6,607 bases of DNA. It comes from Pedobacter sp. UBA1654. Lineage in GTDB: Bacteria > Bacteroidota > Bacteroidia > Sphingobacteriales > Sphingobacteriaceae. The stretch is from contig DCLG01000076.1 in assembly GCA_002320935.1 (NCBI GenBank), forward strand, positions 1-6,607, in the 5' to 3' direction. A model generated the notes under the pieces. The model did no database searches and was not told where the DNA came from. It saw only the letters and a list, made by a program, of their open reading frames with translations. How positions within the stretch are numbered: the stretch's first letter is position 1; each line of letters begins with the position of its first letter. Below, piece after piece: positions 1 through 6,287 of this stretch. Both the position numbers and the translations under genes were made by a program.

Positions 1-24
1 TGTCTTGTCCTAATATGGCTATAC
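1..24. repeat. Terminal inverted repeat at the orfB end of the IS
   Basis: This stretch begins TGTCTTGTCCTAA and continues to GGCTATAC. Its reverse complement matches 1538-1561 at 17 of 24 positions, with the best blocks being TCCTAA and GCTATAC. The leading TG is typical of IS3-family ends. The window opening exactly at this point means the left flank and any target duplication are not visible. Confidence 0.7.
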
Positions 25-50
25 TTGTTTAGCTGTTAATTCTGAACTGG

Positions 51-986
51 TTATACACTTGGATTTATTATTCCTGTTTGTGTTATACACGCTGTATTTT
101 TTGCTTTATTGTACTTCCTGGGCTTCCATCGCTTTTTAAGTTCACCTTTGACTAAATGAGCCTCTTTTGGTGTTAGATAATCGCAGCTTGCGTGAGGTCG
201 GAGTGTATTATAGACCTCAATGTTCGCCCGGATCTTTTTGGTTGTTTCCTTGAAGCCAACTTTTGAACTATAAAGATCAAACTCGCCTTTTAGGATCCCG
301 TTCACTCTTTCGGCAATTGCATTCTCATAAGGATCACCGTTTTCAGTCATGCTGATGGCAATGTTGTTGTCTGTAAGCATATCAACATATTGCTTGCTGC
401 AATACTGAGTCCCCCTGTCAGAATGATGAATGAGTGGCTGCATCGGGTACATACGACCGTTTAGGGCCATTTGCAAAGCATCTGCACAACCTTGAGCTGC
501 CAGATCTAATCTGAATGCCCAACCAACTATTTGTTTCGAATAAGCATCGGTAATCAAACTCAGGTAACCCCAGCGTTTATTTAGTTGAATATAAGTGATG
601 TCACTTACCCAGAGCTGCTCTGGGCGATCTATCTTCATTTCTTTAATCAGGTTGTTGTATTTATGCATCCAATGTCTTGAATTGGTGGTTACGACCTTTC
701 TTTTTCGCCTTCTGATCAGCATGCCATGGCTTCGCATCAGGTCAAACAGGTAATCTATACCAACTTTTATGTTATGGCTAATAAGCTGTGGTTCAATGAT
801 ATGCCAAAGCTTCATTGTGCCGATTCGCTTTTGCGTTTCACGGATCACAGAGACATGCTGCAGGACAATCTCGTCTTTTAGTCCCTCGTCCTGGACCCGC
901 CACTGATGATCATAATAGGCATGCCTTGTTTTGCCAAACAGTCTGCACATGGACTTAATTCCTTGTTTTGGGAAGTCCTGTTTCAT
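51..986 (-). CDS. IS3-family transposase OrfB (DDE catalytic subunit)
   Basis: This 311-residue protein is the catalytic half of an IS3/IS150-type transposase. An N-terminal helical part (about 10-95) with a basic stretch around 91-97 precedes an rve/RNase H-like integrase core at about 120-275. The catalytic triad is visible: D129 in WVSDITYI, D190 in HHSDRGTQY, and E226 in ENAIAERVNG, with 35 residues between the last two as the family requires. The enzyme cuts the element's ends and joins them to the target via a circular intermediate, by family knowledge. The frame is open upstream of the ATG at 986 as far as the A6G heptamer, so the working product is expected to be an OrfA-OrfB fusion of about 490 residues starting at 1522; free OrfB may also be made from the ATG. 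The gene lies 2 bases after the orfA stop codon. Confidence 0.95.
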   Translation of the reverse strand: MKQDFPKQGIKSMCRLFGKTRHAYYDHQWRVQDEGLKDEIVLQHVSVIRETQKRIGTMKLWHIIEPQLISHNIKVGIDYLFDLMRSHGMLIRRRKRKVVTTNSRHWMHKYNNLIKEMKIDRPEQLWVSDITYIQLNKRWGYLSLITDAYSKQIVGWAFRLDLAAQGCADALQMALNGRMYPMQPLIHHSDRGTQYCSKQYVDMLTDNNIAISMTENGDPYENAIAERVNGILKGEFDLYSSKVGFKETTKKIRANIEVYNTLRPHASCDYLTPKEAHLVKGELKKRWKPRKYNKAKNTACITQTGIINPSV

Positions 987-988
987 TC

Positions 989-1522
989 TTATGACTGCTT
1001 GGCACCAGACTTTTTTCTGATATCAACTTTAAGCTGGTCTTCGGCGATATCGATCATCGTATCAAGTGCTTTGATCTTCATGTTGGCGAACTCCAATTCT
1101 TTTCTAAGGGCTTTGATGGTCGCGCTTTCAGATTGATCTGTCTTTTTCTTAGCCATATCCACAGATTTAGATATACTAATTTCAACATTTTCTTCCTTAA
1201 AAGCCTTGATCCACTTCTTAATAAGTCCTGTTGAGGTAACCTGATAGGCTACAGCCGCTTGCTTAATGCTCATACCAGCTGCTACTGCTCTCACAACCGA
1301 CCGCTTATGAGCAACACTAAAGTCCTTACGAACCGAACTTGCGCCATGCTTTTTCAACCAGACGCACAGTGTACTACTGGTCATTCCATACTGCTCAACC
1401 AGCACTTTTCTGGGAACGCCTTGTTCTACAAGGCCTACGATGTGCGCAATTAAACGCTTGTCAAACGACTGCTGATTGCTTGTTCTAACTGCCACGTTAG
1501 ATACTGTTTCTTCTGTTTCCAT
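989..1522 (-). CDS. IS3-family transposase OrfA (DNA-binding subunit)
   Basis: This 177-residue protein is the DNA-binding and regulatory half of the transposase, close in size to IS150 OrfA. Two helix-turn-helix units are visible: one at about residues 20-60 (ending LCVWLKKHG) and a second at about 69-110 (SIKQAAVAYQVTSTGLIKKW). A heptad-rich helix at about 134-166 (IKALRKELEF...) looks like the leucine zipper used for multimerisation. I place the start at the ATG at 1522, giving METEETVSNV. The frame stays open to an ATG at 1588, but that region is the terminal inverted repeat and the host flank, so it is not coding. Codons 170-171 lie on the A AAA AAG slippery site, where some ribosomes shift into orfB; the rest end at the TAA six codons later. 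Confidence 0.9.
   Translation of the reverse strand: METEETVSNVAVRTSNQQSFDKRLIAHIVGLVEQGVPRKVLVEQYGMTSSTLCVWLKKHGASSVRKDFSVAHKRSVVRAVAAGMSIKQAAVAYQVTSTGLIKKWIKAFKEENVEISISKSVDMAKKKTDQSESATIKALRKELEFANMKIKALDTMIDIAEDQLKVDIRKKSGAKQS
1010..1016 (-). promoter_or_regulatory. Programmed -1 frameshift heptamer (A AAA AAG)
   Basis: On the minus strand orfA reads AGA AAA AAG TCT, giving the classic X XXY YYZ heptamer A AAA AAG. Slipping back one base converts the frame to AAA AAA GTC, after which the reading frame is open without interruption through the orfB ATG. The predicted fusion is 171 OrfA residues plus 319 from the orfB frame, 490 in all. This site and arrangement are typical of IS3-family elements and make the amount of active transposase depend on frameshifting efficiency. 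I did not establish a downstream stimulatory structure. Confidence 0.85.
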
Positions 1523-1541
1523 ACACTTGTTTTTTGTGTAT
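1521..1541 (-). promoter_or_regulatory. Small hairpin overlapping the orfA start codon
   Basis: ATACAC (1521-1526) and GTGTAT (1536-1541) are perfect inverted copies separated by 9 T-rich bases. In the minus-strand transcript the second arm runs into the orfA ATG (1522-1520), so a folded hairpin would partly hide the start codon. Insertion sequences often carry structures near the transposase start that limit translation of read-through transcripts. Here the stem is short and A/U-rich, so an effect is only a possibility. Confidence 0.35.
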
Positions 1542-1561
1542 AGCTTTTTTAGGAATCGACC
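1538..1561. repeat. Terminal inverted repeat at the orfA end of the IS
   Basis: This is the partner of the repeat at 1-24, in inverted orientation. Read from the outside it shares GTC near the tip, then TCCTAA and GCTATAC. The outermost base does not match the left end (G instead of T), so the true boundary could be 1560 or 1561. The plus-strand reading frame of the interrupted gene resumes immediately outside it, which supports placing the end here. Confidence 0.62.
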
Positions 1562-1708
1562 CGCTACAGGAAATGGCAGGCAATTCATGACATGTTATAT
1601 GGTCAGACCGAAAAGGCTTTTCTGGAAAAATTAAAGGAAAAGCAAAGGTGGCAGCATTATAGCAGCAGGAAACATTCACGCGTACAGATATTGAATGAAG
1701 ACTTATAA
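1562..1708 (+). pseudogene. 3' remnant of a host gene cut by the IS
   Basis: A plus-strand frame runs from the IS boundary to a TAA at 1706-1708 and encodes 48 residues beginning RYRKWQAIHD and ending VQILNEDL. It is rich in charged and aromatic residues (EKAFLEKLKEKQRW), looks helical and reads like a genuine protein C-terminus. It has no start codon of its own that would give a sensible full protein, and its 5' part is missing from the window, so I read it as the end of a gene interrupted by the insertion. I do not recognise the family. Its stop overlaps the next gene's ATG by 14 bases, an arrangement typical of translationally coupled operon partners, which supports it having been a real gene. 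The missing 5' part should lie left of base 1, beyond the other IS end. Confidence 0.62.
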
Positions 1709-2549
1709 ACAAAGATTAATAGAAGTGAAAAAAGCAGAAGATCCGCAGGTTCTGCTAAAAGCCTTGTGGAACTACATCTCCTTCCCCATCCGCTTACCAA
1801 ACCGCCCACACCAGGAAGCCTTATTGGCCGAAGCAAGCCGATTTTCAATGCAGGTTGAAGACCCTTATTTCGCGATGAAAGCGCTCAGCTTCCAAGGCTA
1901 CATCTGGGGAAGCGGCAGCAGAAAGATCTACCTGACCCATGGCTGGAGCTCGAAAGCCGCCGACTTTACCGAAATCATCACGGCACTGCTGCTGCTTGAT
2001 GATGTGCAGATCATTGCTTTTGATGCGCTTGCCAATGGAAGTTCTGAAGGCGAATTAAGTAACCTGATGTTGTATGTTAAACCTTTGGAAGCCATCATTG
2101 AAAAATATGGAATGCCAGAGGTACTCATCGGACATTCCCTGGGTGCCATGGCGAATGTGGTGGCGCTGAAAGCTTTTGAAACGCAGCCGAAACTGCTGAT
2201 CAGCATCACCCCTGTCATTGAACTCGCGGATAACTTTACCGGCATGATGAACCATGCAAGTGTACATCCGGCAGACAAGGAGCGCTGGTTCCAGGACTTT
2301 CTTGACTATTACAAACTGCCGGTAAGTTATTTCGACATGAAATCACTTTACTCGGAATTGCCAGCGACAAAACACCTGGTGTTCTATGATGATAACGATG
2401 AGATGCTGCCATTTGCCCAGCTGGAGGGATTCCTGCTGCAACATCCCGAGCTGATCACAAGAAATTTCAGTACTGCCGGTCATTACAGGATCCTCAGGGA
2501 TCCCGCTTTCATCGAAGCTTTAAAAGACACGCTTTCAGACCTTAGTTAA
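1695..2549 (+). CDS. Alpha/beta hydrolase (predicted esterase-like, cytoplasmic)
   Basis: This 284-residue protein has the alpha/beta-hydrolase hallmarks in order: an HGW oxyanion-side motif at 82-84, the nucleophile elbow GHSLG with S148, a likely acid D235 in YDDNDEMLP, and the base H263 in AGHYRIL. The Ser-Asp-His triad is therefore complete. About 75 residues precede the core, and a helical cap probably lies between about 176 and 225. There is no signal peptide or membrane segment, so it should act in the cytoplasm. The substrate cannot be read from sequence; an ester or thioester is the usual case for the fold. The ATG at 1695 overlaps the upstream truncated gene by 14 bases and no Shine-Dalgarno sequence is evident, so translation may have relied on coupling. 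With the IS just upstream, its original promoter is probably separated from it. Confidence 0.88.
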   Translation: MKTYKQRLIEVKKAEDPQVLLKALWNYISFPIRLPNRPHQEALLAEASRFSMQVEDPYFAMKALSFQGYIWGSGSRKIYLTHGWSSKAADFTEIITALLLLDDVQIIAFDALANGSSEGELSNLMLYVKPLEAIIEKYGMPEVLIGHSLGAMANVVALKAFETQPKLLISITPVIELADNFTGMMNHASVHPADKERWFQDFLDYYKLPVSYFDMKSLYSELPATKHLVFYDDNDEMLPFAQLEGFLLQHPELITRNFSTAGHYRILRDPAFIEALKDTLSDLS

Positions 2550-2568
2550 ACCCATTACACCTAAGCTT

Positions 2569-3801
2569 ATGCTCAAGCCCGCAATTAAATGGATCAGAAC
2601 GCATTACACCAAAATCGTAAGCAGCATCGCTTACTACCCGGCTATTATTGCTGTCTGTTTTCTGATACTCTCCTGGCTGATGTTGAAACTCGATTTTTCT
2701 GAGGCCGGCAAAAGCTTTAAACAGCAGCTAACCTGGCTAAGCTTAAAAGACGCCAGTACGGCTCGCTCCGTCCTTTCGACCATCGCAGGGGGCGTCATTT
2801 CACTTACGGTTTTTAGCTTCTCTATGGTGATGATCGTGCTCAATCAGGCGGCTTCGCAGATGAGCAACCGGATCCTGAACAGTATGATTGAAAATCGCTT
2901 TCAGCAGATCGTACTGGGCTTTTACATTGGCACAATTGTATATGCATTATTCCTGCTGAGTACCATCCGCAACATTAGCAGCGGCATACATGTGCCCGCA
3001 ATCAGCATTTACCTCCTGATTGCAATTACCGTGGCAGACATCTTCCTGTTCATTTATTTCCTGGACTATGTTACGCAGACTGTTAAGTACGAGACGGTGA
3101 TCAAACGGGTAAAGGACCAAACCATGCTTGCCATGAAATCCGAATACTGCCCCATAAGGGAGCAGGTTCCCCGGCATCCAGGAACAGCTTACAAGATCAT
3201 AAAAGCAGCGCAGTCGGGCTATTTTCAGGGTGTAGACAAAAAACGGATCCTGCAGCTGGCCAGCAAATATGAGCTGCAGTTCCATTTTCTCCAGCCCTTT
3301 GGAACCTTTCTGATCGAGGGCGCTGATCTCGCGCATGTCTATCTAACGCCTGAAATTCCAGAAGCGGTGCTAGAGCAGTTTCGTGTCAGCGTTGATTTTT
3401 ATGACGGTCAGCCCATTGCCCGGAACCCGGTGTATGGCTTCCGTCAACTTGCTGAAGTGGCGATAAAAGCGCTTAGCCCCGGTATCAATGATCCTGCTAC
3501 GGCAGTGCTAAGCATCAACGCACTTGCTGAACTTTTTACCTACCGGATGAATCATGCACAACCTTTGTCATTGAACACGCCAGAAGGGAAAACTGGCATT
3601 CAATTTAATGTTCCCACCTTTGTAGCACTTTTTGAGGATTGTGTTCATCCGATTCTGGATTACGGCAAAGAGGATCGATATGTTTTACAAGCATTATCTC
3701 AAATGCTGAACCAACTGAATAAGCTCGATCAGGAGCATAAGCATACAGCTCTTTTCCGTAAGTTCCTCAGCCAACTGCAGGAAAGGACACCAGCTTCTTA
3801 A
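2569..3801 (+). CDS. DUF2254 family membrane protein
   Basis: This 410-residue protein matches the DUF2254 family pattern. Predicted membrane helices lie at about 22-40, 70-92, 113-132 and 144-167, followed by a soluble C-terminal domain of about 240 residues. Characteristic segments are ARSVLSTIAGGVISLTVFSF in the second helix region, then a QMSNRIL stretch and IVLGFYIGTIVYAL in the third, and ALSPGINDPATAV at about 301-313 in the soluble domain. The family is widespread in bacteria and its function is not established; it sits in the cytoplasmic membrane. The start at 2569 lies 19 bases after the hydrolase stop, in the same direction, so co-transcription is likely. The gene converges on the ktrA-like gene with 26 bases between them. 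Because of its gene neighbours, a link to ion or envelope homeostasis is conceivable but is inference. Confidence 0.87.
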   Translation: MLKPAIKWIRTHYTKIVSSIAYYPAIIAVCFLILSWLMLKLDFSEAGKSFKQQLTWLSLKDASTARSVLSTIAGGVISLTVFSFSMVMIVLNQAASQMSNRILNSMIENRFQQIVLGFYIGTIVYALFLLSTIRNISSGIHVPAISIYLLIAITVADIFLFIYFLDYVTQTVKYETVIKRVKDQTMLAMKSEYCPIREQVPRHPGTAYKIIKAAQSGYFQGVDKKRILQLASKYELQFHFLQPFGTFLIEGADLAHVYLTPEIPEAVLEQFRVSVDFYDGQPIARNPVYGFRQLAEVAIKALSPGINDPATAVLSINALAELFTYRMNHAQPLSLNTPEGKTGIQFNVPTFVALFEDCVHPILDYGKEDRYVLQALSQMLNQLNKLDQEHKHTALFRKFLSQLQERTPAS

Positions 3802-3827
3802 CAGTCATCTGTTCAGCATTAGCATCA
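3802..3827. other. Convergent intergenic spacer, no terminator seen
   Basis: Only 26 bases separate the stop of the DUF2254 gene (plus) from the stop of the ktrA-like gene (minus). I looked for a GC-rich stem followed by a T-run on either strand and saw none, here or in the adjoining gene ends. Transcripts from both sides therefore probably end inside or beyond the opposing gene, or by factor-dependent termination. Confidence 0.45.
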
Positions 3828-4508
3828 TCAGGATCTAATTAAGCGGTTGATATCATTGAATTCGCCGAAAAGCACCAGGATGTCGCCCTCAGCCAATCTT
3901 GTTGATGATTTTGCAATGCCGGTTACTTCATTAATCTTACCGCCGTTTTTACTGTTTATATCCTGAACGCTCTTTATCGTCGTTAAAACGATGATCTTGT
4001 ACGCATTTGTAAAGTTTGCCTCTTCCAGGGTCAATCCCACGTATCTTTCCGGCACAACAGCCTCCACGATGCTGTACCGGTCTGAGATTTTAAAGCTGTC
4101 TACAATGCTGACATTATCCAGCCTCATGGCAAGCCGCAATGCGGATTCCGTTTCAGGACGGATATATTCTGCGATCTGGATCGCCTCCAGCACCACCTGC
4201 TGCAGATCAGATACCACGCGGCCAATGATGCGCTTTACACCGAGTTGCTTCAACAATGCTGTTGTTAACAGCGATGCAGCCTCATCCTCCCCGATGGCGA
4301 CGATCGCCCCGTCACAATCTTTCAAGGGTAATGCACTTACGGCATCCTTGTCGGTGCAGTCCATGCAAACCGTATGGGTGATTTTGTCTCTTAACTTTTC
4401 AACTTTCTCCATGCTGTTGTCCACGCCGATGACTTCATGACCCAATTCTGTCAACCGGATGCTCAAGGCCATTCCAGAGTTGCCTAACCCAAATACAATG
4501 TATTTCAT
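3828..4508 (-). CDS. ktrA: Potassium uptake regulator, RCK/TrkA type (KtrA-like)
   Basis: This is the cytoplasmic nucleotide-binding gating subunit of a Ktr/Trk potassium transporter. The protein has 226 residues from ATG 4508, a normal KtrA length. It opens with MKYIVFGLGNSG, a Rossmann fold with the GxGxxG loop (GLGNSG, residues 7-12) and an acidic residue at the end of the second strand (D30 in VIGVDNS). The RCK-N domain covers about 1-135 and an RCK-C/TrkA-C domain about 140-226. In the family, a ring of such subunits docks on KtrB dimers and opens the pore on ATP or NADH binding; RCK-C in some lineages binds c-di-AMP. A TTG two codons upstream (4514) is in frame, but ATG 4508 gives the canonical start and leaves a 9-base gap after the ktrB stop. 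No Shine-Dalgarno sequence is visible. The gene is surely co-transcribed with ktrB. Confidence 0.92.
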   Translation of the reverse strand: MKYIVFGLGNSGMALSIRLTELGHEVIGVDNSMEKVEKLRDKITHTVCMDCTDKDAVSALPLKDCDGAIVAIGEDEAASLLTTALLKQLGVKRIIGRVVSDLQQVVLEAIQIAEYIRPETESALRLAMRLDNVSIVDSFKISDRYSIVEAVVPERYVGLTLEEANFTNAYKIIVLTTIKSVQDINSKNGGKINEVTGIAKSSTRLAEGDILVLFGEFNDINRLIRS

Positions 4509-4517
4509 ATTCAATAA

Positions 4518-6287
4518 TTAAAACAGCACCTTCTCCTGAGGGTACCGGTAGCTTTTTAAACTTGTTTTTTTAATAAAAGCGATAAACAGCGTCAACGTAC
4601 CTACCCGCCCAACAAACATGACCAGTGCAAGTATGATGCGCCCGGCATCGCTTAGTTTAGCGGTAATGCCCAAACTTAGACCCACCGTACTGAATGCAGA
4701 AACACTCTCGAAAGCCAGCTCAAGCAGCTTTATGTCCCCATCAGTTATACTCAGGGCAAACACGGCAACACCTAACGTGAAAAGGGACAAAAAGATAATT
4801 GCAGAGGACCTTCTGATGGAATCTGTTGTGATTTCCCGCCCAAAGGCTTCCACGCGGTCCTTACCTTTGATCAGACTAAACAGGTTCAAGACTGCAACTG
4901 CCAGGGTGGAAGTCTTAATACCGCCTCCCGTCGATCCCGGGGAAGCACCGATCCACATGAGTAATATGATCAACATTATGGAAGGGAACGAGAGCAAGTT
5001 CATGTCTATGGAGTTAAACCCTGCCGTACGCGGACTTGCCCCCATAAAGAAGGCGCCTATGATCTTTCCCGCAATACCTTGATGTTCTGCCAGGGATCTC
5101 TCGGATTCCAAAAAGAATATCCCCAGGCTGCCAATAACCAGCAAGATAAAAGTGGTCCAGACAACAAGCCTCGAATTGAAGTTGATGACCCAGGCTTTGT
5201 ACACAAATGCCTGCCTAATGGCCAGTCGCTTGTAAAAGTTTACGATCCATCGTTTGCAGAAGTAATAGACGTTTAACACGATTCCAAAACCAAGACCACC
5301 CAGGATAAAGAGCATCGCTACAATGATTTGCAGGGTGTAGTTAAAGCGGATCGCCTCATCATGCAGTCCTTGTGGCAGGGTTGAAAAACCAGCATTACAG
5401 AAGGCAGAGATCGCATGAAATACTGCGAAAAGGCTCCTGCTACCCTTTCCGGAAAAGCTTGTATCTTCCACGCAGAGGTATATCGCTATGGCGCCCAGAA
5501 CTTCAATAAGCAATGTGATGAAAACAATTTTCAATAAGGTGTTTATTACGGCAGCCAGCTTATTTTCTGCAACCAGTTCGGTGAACATCAGCTGGTTCTT
5601 ATAAGAAAATCCGCCTGAGAAAAAGTAGCCGAAAAAACCTGTAAAGGTCATCACACCCAAGCCTCCAAGCTGTACGAGGACAACTAATACGATCTGACCA
5701 AAATGACTGAAGTTGGCAGAGATATCGACCACAGACAAGCCGGTAATGCATACCGCACTTGTAGACATGAACAGCGCATCCACCAGACTCAGGGGCGAGC
5801 CATTCGTTGCATTTGGAAGCATTAACAGCAAAGTCCCAACCATAATCAACAATAAGAAGCTGATCACAAATAACAATGTCGGGTTGAAATAGAACCGGTC
5901 AAAGAACAGGCTCCCTTTCGACAATTCGATTAAAAAAATGCTGAATATGCCTGCATATAGCCAGCCACCGGACACATAAAGCGGATCAGTGCTGCTTCGC
6001 AGGATAAACAGACCAGCGAAGTATAAGGTCAGCGCGAGTTCTGCCGACCGGAATTTGCCGTCCGCTTTGTTGTCGAGCAAACTTATGCATGTTCTAAGAC
6101 AAAGCGTGGCGCCCAATGCATTGAACATCCAGGTTATAAAGCTTTCCAGATAATCGGACATGCCCCTGGTCCCACCGGCCCCTAAGTAGATGACAATACC
6201 AATCGAAGCAACTAAGCTTAGGTATAATAGCGCATAATCGAGAATTTTGTTGTTTCTAATTAAAAATCGCGTAACTGCTCTCCACAT
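4518..6287 (-). CDS. ktrB: Potassium uptake pore protein, TrkH/KtrB family
   Basis: This 589-residue membrane protein is the ion-conducting subunit of a Ktr/Trk potassium (possibly sodium-coupled) uptake system. From about residue 135 it shows the four M1-P-M2 repeats, with the selectivity-filter glycines all present: G183 (CITGLS), G300 (CNAGFS), G423 (RTAGFN) and G536 (STVGLS). The GASPGSTGGGIKT segment at 447-459 matches the flexible glycine-rich gating loop in the third repeat. An extra 130 or so N-terminal residues hold about four predicted membrane helices (about 17-37, 50-70, 84-98, 105-122), absent from Gram-positive KtrB of about 450 residues. The ATG at 6287 gives a short basic N-terminus before the first helix. 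A TAnnTTTG -7-like box lies 18 bases upstream. The ktrA-like regulator follows 9 bases after the stop, forming one operon. Confidence 0.93.
   Translation of the reverse strand: MWRAVTRFLIRNNKILDYALLYLSLVASIGIVIYLGAGGTRGMSDYLESFITWMFNALGATLCLRTCISLLDNKADGKFRSAELALTLYFAGLFILRSSTDPLYVSGGWLYAGIFSIFLIELSKGSLFFDRFYFNPTLLFVISFLLLIMVGTLLLMLPNATNGSPLSLVDALFMSTSAVCITGLSVVDISANFSHFGQIVLVVLVQLGGLGVMTFTGFFGYFFSGGFSYKNQLMFTELVAENKLAAVINTLLKIVFITLLIEVLGAIAIYLCVEDTSFSGKGSRSLFAVFHAISAFCNAGFSTLPQGLHDEAIRFNYTLQIIVAMLFILGGLGFGIVLNVYYFCKRWIVNFYKRLAIRQAFVYKAWVINFNSRLVVWTTFILLVIGSLGIFFLESERSLAEHQGIAGKIIGAFFMGASPRTAGFNSIDMNLLSFPSIMLIILLMWIGASPGSTGGGIKTSTLAVAVLNLFSLIKGKDRVEAFGREITTDSIRRSSAIIFLSLFTLGVAVFALSITDGDIKLLELAFESVSAFSTVGLSLGITAKLSDAGRIILALVMFVGRVGTLTLFIAFIKKTSLKSYRYPQEKVLF

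Larger units (their letters stand above)
1..1561 (-). mobile_element. IS3-family insertion sequence, IS150-like, apparently intact
   Basis: The element holds two consecutive minus-strand reading frames, orfA and orfB, joined by an A6G frameshift heptamer, which is the standard IS3-family layout. Imperfect inverted repeats of about 24 bases lie at 1-24 and 1538-1561 (17 of 24 positions match by hand). The left end begins with TG, as IS3 elements do; the right end reads GG on the outside strand, so the outer base pair is divergent or the boundary is off by a base. Neither frame carries a stop or deletion and the DDE triad is present, so transposition competence is plausible. The element is inserted in a plus-strand gene whose 3' end survives to its right. 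The target duplication cannot be tested because no sequence left of base 1 is available. The length of about 1.56 kb fits the upper range of this family. Confidence 0.88.

Noticed and set aside
1523..1588. Upstream extension of orfA to an ATG at 1588 (199 residues).
   Set aside because: It would translate the terminal inverted repeat and host sequence outside the element. The ATG at 1522 gives a normal IS150-type OrfA length.
1928..2278. Minus-strand frame of 116 codons.
   Set aside because: It is antisense to the alpha/beta hydrolase, Ser/Met-rich in a way typical of shadow frames, and has no recognisable domain.
2947..3336. Minus-strand frame of 129 codons.
   Set aside because: It is antisense to the DUF2254 gene and has no recognisable features.
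3991..4440. Plus-strand frame of 149 codons.
   Set aside because: It is wholly antisense to the well-supported ktrA-like gene; its Ser/Thr-rich low-information composition is typical of a shadow frame.
4618..5082. Plus-strand frame of 154 codons.
   Set aside because: It is antisense to ktrB over conserved selectivity-filter and gating-loop coding sequence, with no domain of its own.
5884..6287. Voltage-sensor identity for the KtrB N-terminal helices.
   Set aside because: No repeated Arg/Lys every third residue is visible in the fourth helix, so only the helix count resembles a voltage sensor.
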